DNA of 55,926 nucleotides from Parvibaculaceae bacterium (GCA_029209985.1 JARGNZ010000021.1:1-55926), one strand, 5' to 3'. Shown: positions 24,605 to 32,651, counted from the stretch's first letter. The notes: generated by a model not told the origin, from the letters alone. Program-made: numbers and translations.

Positions 24605-25891
24605 TCAGGCTTTGTTGGCGGGTTTTTCAGCCGGCGCGAAGGCGGCCGCTGAGCGGTTCATGGCGGAGCGGATGTCGTCGCCAGTTACGCCTACATAATC
24701 CATGGTCGTGGTTATCTCGCTATGGCCGAGCACGCGCTGCGCCTCCACCAAACTACCACCCGCGTTGATGAGACGGGTCGCACTGGTTTTGCGTGTTGCT
24801 TCATGGAAGGTGATCTCGCCCAAGCCGCAGGCTTCCTTTACCGTGGCCCAAGACTTCTTGAAGCTATCGAAGGGCTCCCATTGGCCAAGCTTGCGTCCAT
24901 TGGGGCCAGTTTCGCCACCCCGTGGATTCCAACGCAGGAAAACCCGCCCGCTCTCCTGTGGCCCTCTGTTGGCCAACCATAGCCAAAACACGTCAACGAT
25001 CGGAAGAGTGAGGCGACGGCCGCCCGGTTTTTTGGACTTAACAAAGGCCGTAATGGTCCGCGCAGACATATCCACTTGGCTCCAATCCAGCTCCGTCAGG
25101 TTTTGGCGGCGTAAGGGACACCAGATCCCCGCCTGCAATAAATCAGCAACGTGCACATAAGCCAGGTTCTCCGGCTCATAACACCAAGCCATCACCGCAG
25201 CCTGCATTTCTGGCGTAATCGTCCGCTTAGGGGAATCTGGCGTCTCAAACCTGTGCTTGTTCCAAATCACCGGGGCCAAGCGATAGCCACCACCGGGCTC
25301 TGGTACTTTGGGATCAACGGCCAACCCCCAATGGGTGCGCGCGCGATTGACCACAGCCCGCAAGAAGTCCAACTCATTGTTAACCGACTTCGGCCCGATG
25401 AGAGGCAACGGCTCATCGCCCTTGGCTTTGCGGTTGCGCACCGGCTCAGACCGGCGCAAGGCGCAGTATTGGGCCACGACATTGTTGGTCACCTCATCCA
25501 AATGAATGCCATGCTGCCCATGAATAACCGACATAAGTCGCAAAATCGTGAGCCCAGAGGTGCGAATGTCATCAGCTGAGCTAATTTGGGGCGTAGAAGT
25601 GCCCTTGCACACATGTTCCAACCAATAGCGGGCAAAGGCATCGTCCAGTGTCATGCGCGTTGCATTGACCTGGTCTTTCCCCGTTTCAATGTCATGGATC
25701 TTCTGGGCGGTGCGTGCCAGGGCTATTCTTTTGTTGGCCGTGCCACAACTTGCCCGAAGGCGAACACTTGCGCCGTTTGGTCTTTTGGCTGTCGCGTTTT
25801 CGGTCCAGAAAGGCTTGATTTTCCCGGCTTTTCTGTGGTTGGGGGGATATTTTGTCCGGATGACGATGTCGTTAGAAGAGTTTGCAGACAT
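24605..25891 (-). CDS. int: Phage tyrosine integrase
   Basis: The 428-residue site-specific recombinase has a C-terminal catalytic domain. Arg I is in CPLRRQNLTELDW, the HxxR box in TFHEATRKTSATRL, the second His in LGHSEITTTMDYVG, and the nucleophilic Tyr in the same segment. The N-terminal ~100 residues contain an arm-binding-like region and a core-binding domain. It should insert the phage into tRNA-Pro. Its first ~56 codons overlap the end of the excisionase-like gene in another frame. A later start is possible, but the N-terminal sequence still looks like integrase. Confidence 0.92.
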   Translation of the reverse strand: MSANSSNDIVIRTKYPPNHRKAGKIKPFWTENATAKRPNGASVRLRASCGTANKRIALARTAQKIHDIETGKDQVNATRMTLDDAFARYWLEHVCKGTSTPQISSADDIRTSGLTILRLMSVIHGQHGIHLDEVTNNVVAQYCALRRSEPVRNRKAKGDEPLPLIGPKSVNNELDFLRAVVNRARTHWGLAVDPKVPEPGGGYRLAPVIWNKHRFETPDSPKRTITPEMQAAVMAWCYEPENLAYVHVADLLQAGIWCPLRRQNLTELDWSQVDMSARTITAFVKSKKPGGRRLTLPIVDVFWLWLANRGPQESGRVFLRWNPRGGETGPNGRKLGQWEPFDSFKKSWATVKEACGLGEITFHEATRKTSATRLINAGGSLVEAQRVLGHSEITTTMDYVGVTGDDIRSAMNRSAAAFAPAEKPANKA

Positions 25892-26100
25892 TTGGCTTTT
25901 CGGAGCTCCAGCGCGAATTTTTCCAAATCTTTGATCAAATAATAGCGCCGTGGCCGGGTTTTGCCACCTTTGGTGAAATAGGCGATCAGTTCCTGGTCCC
26001 CGGCAGCTTTCATTTCATCTGGCTCCAGCGCAAGCATGGCGGCAGCTTGGGGATGGTCCACCACCAAAGGCTGGGGCTGTTGTACCCGGTCTGAGCGCAT
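25723..26100 (-). CDS. Excisionase-like small DNA-binding protein
   Basis: The start at 26100 has GGGAGGTG eight bases upstream and gives 125 residues; the frame also opens at 26118. Residues ~15-65 look like a winged-helix excisionase/AlpA-type domain (AAAMLALEPDEMKAAG, then PRRYYLIKDLEKFALELR). The C-terminal half is polar and rich in Ser, Thr, Gln and Lys, and may be disordered. It lies directly upstream of int and overlaps it by 169 bases. The position fits Xis/Cox. The family assignment is tentative. Confidence 0.6.
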   Translation of the reverse strand: MRSDRVQQPQPLVVDHPQAAAMLALEPDEMKAAGDQELIAYFTKGGKTRPRRYYLIKDLEKFALELRKAKCLQTLLTTSSSGQNIPPTTEKPGKSSLSGPKTRQPKDQTAQVFAFGQVVARPTKE

Positions 26101-26151
26101 GGGAGTTACACCTCCCACACGGCAAACTCAAAAGAAGCAGGCAAGGGGAGC

Positions 26152-28854
26152 TTACCCATCAAACATCTCCTGAGTTTGAAACTTGCGCGGATCGCATTCA
26201 AATATCCAGCACTTCAGCGTTGCACCACTCACATAGCCACCTTCATCAATGGCTTGGCTGCGCACTGTTTTGATGCCCTTAAACTTGCGGGTCTTCGATG
26301 CCTTCAATAGCCGCTTTAGATCTGAGATCGCAGGTACTTGCTGGTTTTCCCGCTGGGCCAACCGCCCGAAGTGGTTGAAGTTGATCGCAATCGTGCTTGC
26401 ATCGTGGGAGTGGTTGAGCCGTGCACCACTTTTGCCTGCATTGAGAAAATCATACATCTCCCAAAACTCAGCCACCATCGGGTGGTCTGCCACGATGGCT
26501 TCTTGGCGCTCCACAGCAATGTCGCAGACCGTGTTGTAAATCGCGTCCCGCTGCTCCCGGCTTAAAGTGACCAAATCGGCCAACGCATCCACAAGCCCCA
26601 AAATTTGTGCATGGTTTTTAGCTATGCGAACAGACGTAATGCCTTCACGCACCATCAGCTCTTTTTCATAAAACGGCGTTTGCCGCTTCACAGTCTCCAT
26701 CACTTTTGTCTCTGCCATGCACGCCATCTGCAAAAACTGGCTCACGTGTCCCAGCGGCATGCTCTCCAATCGCTCAGCTGCATTTTTAGAGGCTTCATTG
26801 TGCCCAGCCCGGTCAAAGCCCAAATGCACAATCCGCTGCAAAATAGCTTCCGAGGCACTCACGTCCGCATTTTGAGAAATCACGATGGATCCGCGAAAGG
26901 GGGGCTCATAGGTTTCATTGCCGCCCGTCTTCACACCACGTGCACGGCTGGCCCGTCCGTTATAGGCGGTCTTCAATTCATCCCAATCAAACTTGCGTCC
27001 CTTGGCCGTGTCTTCGTCCCGGTCGGCCTCAATCAACACCACAGGCAAATTGCTGACCTGCGCAAAGTTGCGAGACCGCGCAGCCAGCGTAGACTTCGAC
27101 GGATCAAACCCCTCATAGTCCTGGCGCCCCACAAGCTTCCACAAAAACTCAACCAAGGTGGACTTGCCTGCACCTGGCTCCCCCACAATTTCCAAAAATG
27201 GATAGCTCTTGTGCATGCTCCGAATTTGTTCGGCAAATAAAGAGCCAAACCAGAACGCCGCTGCAATCATTCCCTTAGGGCCAAAGCACTGCCACACAAG
27301 CTGCACCCAGTCGTCGCGATAATCCCCTTGCTCCCCAATGGCCAAATGAATGCTCTGGTTGAGGGATTTCAGCGACAGCCGATCCAGCTCAAAATAGTCC
27401 TCATCATTCATCTCAACCGCTTTGCCTTTGGCAATGGCCCGGTCGTTGAACACATAAGCGCCGTGCTCTTTGGAGTAGCCAATGTAGTCTACTGTCTCAA
27501 CGGTCTTAATGCCTTCCAACTTGCGCTTGAGGAAATAGTCGAGCTGTCCTTTGCCGCCTGTATAAATGGACCCAGCCGCAATGGAGAGCAGGCGCTTTTT
27601 AAACTCAGTAGGGGCCGAAAGCTGCGCCCCCGTAAACGTGCTCTTTACAGCCCGGGCCCCGTGGGGAAACCGCACCCGCGAATAATACCAACTTTCGTCA
27701 GTCAACGCGTTCACCTGAAAATACAAAAACTCTGGATAGCAATTGGCAATCTCAACCAACCCACCAGATTGGGTGGCCGCTTTTTCGTTCAGCTCTTCCT
27801 TGCTCATCTCGTGGCCTGCGTCAGAACTTTGAATGCTCTCAACTGCCTTGCCATATTTGTCTGGGTCAATTTCAAACCAAAACAGCCGATTGTTAAATTC
27901 AAAGTCAAACCCATTGCGCTGGCGCTTGGCCCAAATCATCAATGCTTTGTCCAAGGCTGTTTTCGCCAACATCAACTTGCCCTGAAACTTATATTCGGTC
28001 AGGTGCTTGTCGCTCAGTTCGTCCGCCTTGTGGGCGTCGTTAAAGTCTTTCTTCTCTTTGCCCCTCTGGGGAATGAGGGCCGCACTAAAGCGGTGCCCAT
28101 CCTTTTCCATCCGCCGTGCGTGTTTGCGCATGGAAGAGCGCCCAGCGTTGTCATTGTCCAGCGCCCAAATCCATTTGATGTTGCGGCCTTTAAATTTCTC
28201 CAACTTCCGGTCTGGGTAGTTGTGGCAGGTCAATGTCGCCACAGCCTTCACCCCGTTTAGCCACAGAGAGGCGGCATCAATGCACGCTTCCACCAGCCAC
28301 ACTTCGTCCCCGTCCTCAATTTTCATGCTGGGCGGGTGCCACCACAGTCCGCTATATTTGCCCCCAAAGCTTTGCTTGCGCGCAATAGGCGGCCCATCTT
28401 CTTGTTGAATGTGGATCGTCTCCACAAACCGCTCCATATAGACCCCGTGGGCGGCATCAATCTCAAAACGCACCGTCGCCGTGCCCGTTTTGCCAACGCC
28501 TTTAGGGTTCCAATATTTCTCCTGTCGGTACCAGCCCTTCATGCGGCTGCTGTCCAGCCCGCGCGCATAATCCATATAGGCATTGGCCGTGGCGTTCGGG
28601 TCAATCACCGTGGGCTTAAAGCGGTCGTTGAAGTTCTCAAACAGGTCCGCGTAATGCTCTTTAACTTTGAACTCGTTTTGGCACTTGTCACTGCGGTTGC
28701 AGCGCACCACCCATGGGCTTTCTTTGAGCACCCAAAGCTCTTTGCGTTTGCACTGGTCGCATCGGCCTTTACGCAAATGTGTGCCCGTGTCCGTAAAGCC
28801 AAACTCACTGGTGAGACGGGAGAGAATTGCCTCGTGAAGCTGTCGGTTTTTCAT
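26152..28854 (-). CDS. Phage primase-helicase (zinc ribbon, TOPRIM, P-loop helicase)
   Basis: This 900-residue replication protein has three recognisable parts. Residues ~25-60 form a zinc ribbon (RCDQCKRKELWVL and a second Cys pair RCNRSDKC). Residues ~185-260 form a TOPRIM domain with the Glu in VEACIDAASL and the DxD in WALDNDNAGRSS. From ~550 there is a P-loop ATPase with EIVGEPGAGKSTLVEFLWK and a Walker B-like VVLIEADRD. It probably primes and unwinds phage DNA, replacing P2 gpA. It is transcribed toward xis/int. Confidence 0.85.
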   Translation of the reverse strand: MKNRQLHEAILSRLTSEFGFTDTGTHLRKGRCDQCKRKELWVLKESPWVVRCNRSDKCQNEFKVKEHYADLFENFNDRFKPTVIDPNATANAYMDYARGLDSSRMKGWYRQEKYWNPKGVGKTGTATVRFEIDAAHGVYMERFVETIHIQQEDGPPIARKQSFGGKYSGLWWHPPSMKIEDGDEVWLVEACIDAASLWLNGVKAVATLTCHNYPDRKLEKFKGRNIKWIWALDNDNAGRSSMRKHARRMEKDGHRFSAALIPQRGKEKKDFNDAHKADELSDKHLTEYKFQGKLMLAKTALDKALMIWAKRQRNGFDFEFNNRLFWFEIDPDKYGKAVESIQSSDAGHEMSKEELNEKAATQSGGLVEIANCYPEFLYFQVNALTDESWYYSRVRFPHGARAVKSTFTGAQLSAPTEFKKRLLSIAAGSIYTGGKGQLDYFLKRKLEGIKTVETVDYIGYSKEHGAYVFNDRAIAKGKAVEMNDEDYFELDRLSLKSLNQSIHLAIGEQGDYRDDWVQLVWQCFGPKGMIAAAFWFGSLFAEQIRSMHKSYPFLEIVGEPGAGKSTLVEFLWKLVGRQDYEGFDPSKSTLAARSRNFAQVSNLPVVLIEADRDEDTAKGRKFDWDELKTAYNGRASRARGVKTGGNETYEPPFRGSIVISQNADVSASEAILQRIVHLGFDRAGHNEASKNAAERLESMPLGHVSQFLQMACMAETKVMETVKRQTPFYEKELMVREGITSVRIAKNHAQILGLVDALADLVTLSREQRDAIYNTVCDIAVERQEAIVADHPMVAEFWEMYDFLNAGKSGARLNHSHDASTIAINFNHFGRLAQRENQQVPAISDLKRLLKASKTRKFKGIKTVRSQAIDEGGYVSGATLKCWIFECDPRKFQTQEMFDG

Positions 28855-28947
28855 GCTGCCCCCAGTTGTTTCATTGACGGGACAGTTCTGCCGCTAACCG
28901 CTTTAGTTTCCCCCACGCTGGCGAGTGAATAAGTATGTGTATATTTA

Positions 28948-28976
28948 TTGACCGCCACCTTTAATGTGTGTATAAA
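28948..28976 (+). promoter_or_regulatory. Sigma-70-type promoter of brnTA
   Basis: TTGACC (28948-28953) and TATAAA (28971-28976) are 17 bases apart and match the consensus at five of six positions each. The expected start of transcription is at or next to the brnT ATG (28983), so the mRNA would be leaderless. The repeated TATGTGTATA/ATGTGTGTATA sequences overlap the promoter and could be the BrnA operator. Confidence 0.65.
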
Positions 28977-28982
28977 AAACAT

Positions 28983-29249
28983 ATGAAGCTTGAATGGGAC
29001 GAAGAAAAACGCAGCCGGACTGTGCAGGAGCGGGGCCTTGATTTTGCCGATGTGGCGTTGATCGATTGGGACCAAGCCTTGACCCAAGAAGATGCGCGCC
29101 AAGCCTATCCAGAAACCCGCTTTGTCACCTTCGCGCCCATTCGCAATCGTTTGTGTGTGGTTGCCTGGTGCTACCGGGGCGAGGCGATGCGTGTGATCAG
29201 CCTGCGCAAGGCGAACGCGCGAGAAAGGAAACGATATGACGAAAGCTAA
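28983..29249 (+). CDS. brnT: BrnT-family toxin (RelE-like ribonuclease)
   Basis: From the ATG at 28983 the protein has 88 residues, the normal BrnT size. The N-terminus LEWDEEKRSRTVQERGLDF fits the family pattern (x-E-W-D-x-x-K-x-x-x-N-x-x-x-H-G-x-x-F), with Arg or Glu at positions where Asn/His are commoner. The C-terminus VISLRKANARERKRYDE is characteristic. BrnT toxins cut RNA and are held inactive by BrnA. A GTG at 28968 is upstream of the predicted transcription start and is not used. The stop overlaps brnA by 14 bases. Confidence 0.9.
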   Translation: MKLEWDEEKRSRTVQERGLDFADVALIDWDQALTQEDARQAYPETRFVTFAPIRNRLCVVAWCYRGEAMRVISLRKANARERKRYDES

Positions 29250-29460
29250 ACCATATATTGGCAAAGACGGCGAGGTGCGCGAGCTGGACAAAGAGTTCTT
29301 CGCCACAGCCCGGCGGGGACGCCCGCCGTTGCCGGAAGACGAACGCAAGCGGCGCGTGAACATCATGCTCGATCCCGATGTTGTGGACCGTCTCAAAAAG
29401 GACGGCAAGGGATGGCAGACACGGGCCAACGCGTTGCTGCGAGAGGCGCTCGGACTGTAA
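29236..29460 (+). CDS. brnA: BrnA-family antitoxin (ribbon-helix-helix)
   Basis: This 74-residue protein has the C-terminal ribbon-helix-helix seen in BrnA: RVNIMLDPDVVDRLKKDGKG, followed by WQTRANALLREALG. The N-terminal part should wrap BrnT. It also represses the shared promoter in known systems. The ATG lies inside the 3' end of brnT, with AGGAAACG as the ribosome site. It is oriented against the phage replication gene, as expected for a stability or defence cargo. Confidence 0.9.
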   Translation: MTKAKPYIGKDGEVRELDKEFFATARRGRPPLPEDERKRRVNIMLDPDVVDRLKKDGKGWQTRANALLREALGL

Positions 29461-29509
29461 CCGACGTGCGCAGAAATAAGTTTACCGTTAAAGCTTAAAG
29501 TTACTGCGC

Positions 29510-29815
29510 TCATGCCACCAACTCCTCTAGCTTGCCTTCGGTTAGGCAGTGGTCGAGGGTGATGTAGAGGCGGGCGGAGTTTTCGGTGTCGTCTTCTGGG
29601 GCGCGGAAGGTGACCTCTGTCACCATGGCGGCGCGCATGGCGCGGATTTGGTCGAGCAGGGGCAGGAAGTCCCGCTCATCTATCCCACACAACATCAGTT
29701 CAAGGGTGCCAAGCTGTCTGTATTGGTTTGCAAGGGTGGCGATGTCGCGGTCGGGCAGGGTTGCCTTAATCGCGTCAAATGGGTTTTCTGGCGTGTCGAG
29801 AATCATCTTAGGCAT
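29510..29815 (-). CDS. Small phage protein of unknown function under the structured leader
   Basis: The start at 29815 is set by GGAGG six bases upstream, giving 101 residues (MPKMILDTPENPFDAIKATL at the N-terminus). The frame is open to 30085, but that part translates the structured leader. The protein is acidic and mostly helical (DRDIATLANQYRQLGTLELM, then LPLLDQIRAMRAAMVTEVT). No family recognised. Its ribosome site lies inside a copy of the AACCTATGG element of the upstream RNA, so its translation or transcription is probably controlled by that RNA. Confidence 0.7.
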   Translation of the reverse strand: MPKMILDTPENPFDAIKATLPDRDIATLANQYRQLGTLELMLCGIDERDFLPLLDQIRAMRAAMVTEVTFRAPEDDTENSARLYITLDHCLTEGKLEELVA

Positions 29816-29824
29816 CAGAGGCCT

Positions 29825-30045
29825 CCATAGGTTCAAATGAACTCGGCGACCCCCTGCTAAAAGGGTGACCGAGCAACAACGGGTTAGCAGACCGGCCCTA
29901 TGGTACCGGCGCACCCGAAGGTGCCCCATTGCGCTCGGCCATAAAAGCAAAACCGCATCACCCTGAATGCAGGTGTGGCGCGGTTTCGAGCGCCATAGGT
30001 TGGACGAGCTGCTAAACCCGGCATGCCCATTTCTGACATGCCCCA
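29825..30045 (-). ncRNA. C4 / P4-CI type antisense RNA leader (candidate)
   Basis: Reading the minus strand, two sense elements share the same order of blocks, TTTAGCAG ... AACCTATGG. The first is at 30020-29993; the second is at 29862-29825 and overlaps the ribosome site of the gene at 29815. Between them (29906-29880) lies the antisense block GGTACCATAGGGCCGG followed by TCTGCTAACCCG, which can pair with either copy. Additional stems (CGCTCG with CGAGCG; GCACC/GGTGC) surround it. This seqA-seqB-seqC layout is that of the P4 CI RNA and phage P1/P7 C4 RNA. The translated leader (GDAVLLLWPSAMGHLRVRR) also resembles the 'Ash family' false proteins often called over such RNAs. The exact ends are not known. 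Confidence 0.7.
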
Positions 30046-30150
30046 TCAAATTGCGCTGATTTGCGGAATACGTCAACACCCTCATGCCGCCACCTTGAGA
30101 CTTAATGCTGAAACGTGCATGCTACCCGCAGAAACAGTGGGGGTGTGGGT

Positions 30151-31536
30151 ATGAGCGAGCGGAAAGATACGGAGAGCCGGGGAGAGCCCAAAGGGTTCTT
30201 CTATTTTGAGAGGGTTGATGTCGCGCTGATTGTGGGAATAGTTTTTGGGTTCGGGACCATCATAGTTTCGGTCGGCTACATTGTTCTCCACGCTGGTTTT
30301 TCGCTCAGTAACATCAAAACCTATGTCGATATGGTGTACACTTTCGCACTCGTTCTCGGTGGTTTCCTTACATTGATTTTTGCAGGCATACGTCTTAATC
30401 AAGGTGCCAAACAAACCTTCCACATTCAAAAAGAGTCTGAGAGAAAAGATAGGGTACATATTGCCGATAGTCTTCAGGGCGCAGTCAAACTGTTGCAGGA
30501 ACCGGCAGATAGCATGAAGTATTTGGCGATCAGTCAAATGAAGCAGCTTGGCACGGATTATCCTAATCAAACTATGGAGCAAGTGGTACGAAGTTTGTGT
30601 GCTCAGGCAAGGGAATATCGTCCTCATTTCTCTGAAAATGATCTGGAATGTATTCGTCAGTCCATTATGCATCGAATTATCGAGCCGGGGTTGAGCGAGC
30701 ATATTAAAAGGCTGACCAGTGTTCTTACCTATCAAAACAAAATGGATGCGAGCGGGTTTTCTCAATCCACTATTGATGATCTGACTTTGGAACTCAAAGA
30801 ATTGGAAACTACTGCTCGTTACGAAAAGGTTGTTGGTAGACTGATTGAAGTTGTTGTTGATCTTGCTGTTGATGCAAAAGCGGCGGGCGCGAGCTCTTGG
30901 CACTCCATCAAATCTATTATTGATTTGAGAGGAGTTAGATTTTCTAATGCGAACATTCGAGCTCTTGATATTGAGTATAGCAAGTTCGACGGCTGTCATT
31001 TTTTCAATGTAAATTTTTCGGATTGCACTTTTAGCGGTGATTTTTTCAATGGCAGCGAATTTAAGCATTGTACCTTTAGCAACTGCACGTTCGTTGACGC
31101 GATCTTTTATAGTGTCAAGTTTCCAAAAGCTGTTTTCTCCGAATGTGATTTTATCAACGTTAAGTGGCTTGGTGTTGACTTTTGTGAAGCCAAATTTATT
31201 GGAATACGAATTGGTGTTCACGATACGGAGGTGTTTTCTAAATGTAGAATGACAGCTGCTGAGTTTTCCTTTATGGAAAACTTTAGAGATACGAAGGAAA
31301 TGCAGCGGACCAATACTGAAATTCGGAGGAATTTTTTCCCCCATGATTTTGTAGAATGTTATGTAGTTGAAACGAGACAATCTGACGGAGAGGGCCAGAT
31401 TGTATTTCCTCAAGGACTTGAAGGTAATTCCCCGTCCCTCCATGCTGAGTCTGGTGGGACACAAGAGCACTCCAGTGATGAATGTAGGGTCTATTTTGAG
31501 GTGCAAATGCGAAGCTATTGGATTCATCGCCTTTAA
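30151..31536 (+). CDS. Two-TM pentapeptide-repeat protein, prophage cargo
   Basis: The ATG at 30151 follows GGGGGTGTGGG and gives 461 residues. Two membrane helices lie at ~23-46 (VALIVGIVFGFGTIIVSVGY) and ~60-80 (FALVLGGFLTLIFAGI). A helical cytosolic region at ~85-260 follows (KDRVHIADSLQGAVKLLQ). Residues ~278-352 are about 15 consecutive pentapeptides with Phe or Trp at each centre (KFDGC, HFFNV, NFSDC, TFSGD and so on). The gene is AT-rich and runs against the phage genes. The stop interlocks with that of the tetR-like gene. The design fits a membrane-bound sensor or exclusion protein; the function is unknown and no known defence family was recognised. Confidence 0.85.
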   Translation: MSERKDTESRGEPKGFFYFERVDVALIVGIVFGFGTIIVSVGYIVLHAGFSLSNIKTYVDMVYTFALVLGGFLTLIFAGIRLNQGAKQTFHIQKESERKDRVHIADSLQGAVKLLQEPADSMKYLAISQMKQLGTDYPNQTMEQVVRSLCAQAREYRPHFSENDLECIRQSIMHRIIEPGLSEHIKRLTSVLTYQNKMDASGFSQSTIDDLTLELKELETTARYEKVVGRLIEVVVDLAVDAKAAGASSWHSIKSIIDLRGVRFSNANIRALDIEYSKFDGCHFFNVNFSDCTFSGDFFNGSEFKHCTFSNCTFVDAIFYSVKFPKAVFSECDFINVKWLGVDFCEAKFIGIRIGVHDTEVFSKCRMTAAEFSFMENFRDTKEMQRTNTEIRRNFFPHDFVECYVVETRQSDGEGQIVFPQGLEGNSPSLHAESGGTQEHSSDECRVYFEVQMRSYWIHRL

Positions 31537-31928
31537 CCCAATTCCAACTTGTTCCGCACACGCGCTAACACACGCGTCGCCATGTGGGCGGCGTCGGTTT
31601 TTGCGTCTAGGATGCGTGGGGCGAAAGAGGGGTTGGCGAGGAGGGTGGTGAGCAGGAAAGTGTCTGCTACGTGCGCGCCTTCAAACTCGCATTCCATGAT
31701 GACGGTTTGCATCAAGTCTTCTTTGCTTGGAAACTTTTTATACATGGTGGCCGATGACACATTGGCGAGGCGGGCGATTTCGGCCATGCCTGTGTTGGGG
31801 AACCCTTGCTGGGCAAAGAGCGTGCGGGCGGCTTTGAGAACATCGGCACGCTTTTCGGCTGATATGCGCTCCCGATATTTTTTCAGTCCTGATTGCCGGG
31901 CGTTGGGTGTTTTCTTTTTAGCGGGCAT
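31533..31928 (-). CDS. Short TetR-type regulator in the prophage
   Basis: The 131-residue protein begins with a basic tail (MPAKKKTPNARQSG). A complete TetR DNA-binding domain follows (RADVLKAARTLFAQQGFPNT, MAEIARLANVSSATMYKKFP). Only ~55 residues remain after the DNA-binding domain, against ~130 in usual TetR proteins, so there is no full ligand pocket. Whether it is a truncated regulator or a compact phage form cannot be told. Its stop interlocks with that of the cargo gene at 31536. It is in line with the early phage genes upstream. Confidence 0.8.
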   Translation of the reverse strand: MPAKKKTPNARQSGLKKYRERISAEKRADVLKAARTLFAQQGFPNTGMAEIARLANVSSATMYKKFPSKEDLMQTVIMECEFEGAHVADTFLLTTLLANPSFAPRILDAKTDAAHMATRVLARVRNKLELG

Positions 31929-32000
31929 TGGTTTTCCCTCACATGGTTTTTAGCGGACAGGTGGTGCGCGTGAGTTAGGTGATGCGCGGCCTTTGCCGGA

Positions 32001-32651
32001 TTATTCTGGTTGAGCGATGAAAAATAGATCTGGTTGTTTGGTGACACCGAGCGCACCTTCCAGCACATCGTCCAAATTCTCGGCAGCCCGTTGGCGCAGC
32101 ACAGTGTCTGCGATGCGGTCCACTTTGCAGATCATGTTGATGACCTTTTCGCTTTCCGCCAATTGGGTGAGCTTGGTTTTGGCTGGGTTGGTAAGGTCCA
32201 CAGCGCCAGCGGCGATGCGAGCAGCGCGTTCCATTTTCAACAGGTAGCCGTGAACGGCACGAGCCTTTGGGGTGCTGGACTCGATGGCGGCGAGCAAAAA
32301 GGCTTCCCAACCGATGAAGGTGGTTTTGTTGTCTTTAGGGGAAAGTTTTAGGTCGTCGGCGATTTCGATCCGCACAGCCTGTGCGAATCGACTGAGGGGA
32401 ATGGCTTCAATATTGTACCGATCACACAACATACGTAGGCCGGATTCATTGGCATATCCAAAGATCGTGGCGATTGCGTTGCGCATGGCATAGCGACGGC
32501 CTTGGTGCTCGATGGTTTTGAAACCAAAGTGTTCGGCGGCCTTTTGGAAAATCTCGGCTTCGGTGCTTCGGTCTAGATGGGTGATGACACTTTGGGCTTC
32601 AGTAAGGTTGTCGTTAAGGACGGCTATTTGTAAGTCTGTGATGGTGGTCAT
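32001..32651 (-). CDS. Probable phage antirepressor/BRO-N-like protein
   Basis: The protein has 216 residues. Residues ~50-100 (YAMRNAIATIFGYANESGLR, then LCDRYNIEAIPLSRFAQAVR) resemble the BRO-N/ORF6N-type DNA-binding segment of phage antirepressors. The C-terminal half is helical. The ribosome site AGAGAG precedes the ATG. It is one of the minus-strand early genes after the Cro-like and Ogr-like genes. The assignment is tentative; it could be another kind of phage regulator. Confidence 0.55.
   Translation of the reverse strand: MTTITDLQIAVLNDNLTEAQSVITHLDRSTEAEIFQKAAEHFGFKTIEHQGRRYAMRNAIATIFGYANESGLRMLCDRYNIEAIPLSRFAQAVRIEIADDLKLSPKDNKTTFIGWEAFLLAAIESSTPKARAVHGYLLKMERAARIAAGAVDLTNPAKTKLTQLAESEKVINMICKVDRIADTVLRQRAAENLDDVLEGALGVTKQPDLFFIAQPE

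Noticed and set aside
27328-28260. 310-codon plus-strand frame inside the primase-helicase gene
   Set aside because: The minus strand has zinc-ribbon, TOPRIM and P-loop motifs in one continuous 900-residue frame; the plus frame is its shadow.
30082-31527. Long minus-strand frame (481 codons) antisense to the pentapeptide gene
   Set aside because: The plus strand shows membrane helices, a ribosome site and 15 regular pentapeptides. The antisense frame shows no family signal and is a by-product of that repeat-rich coding sequence.
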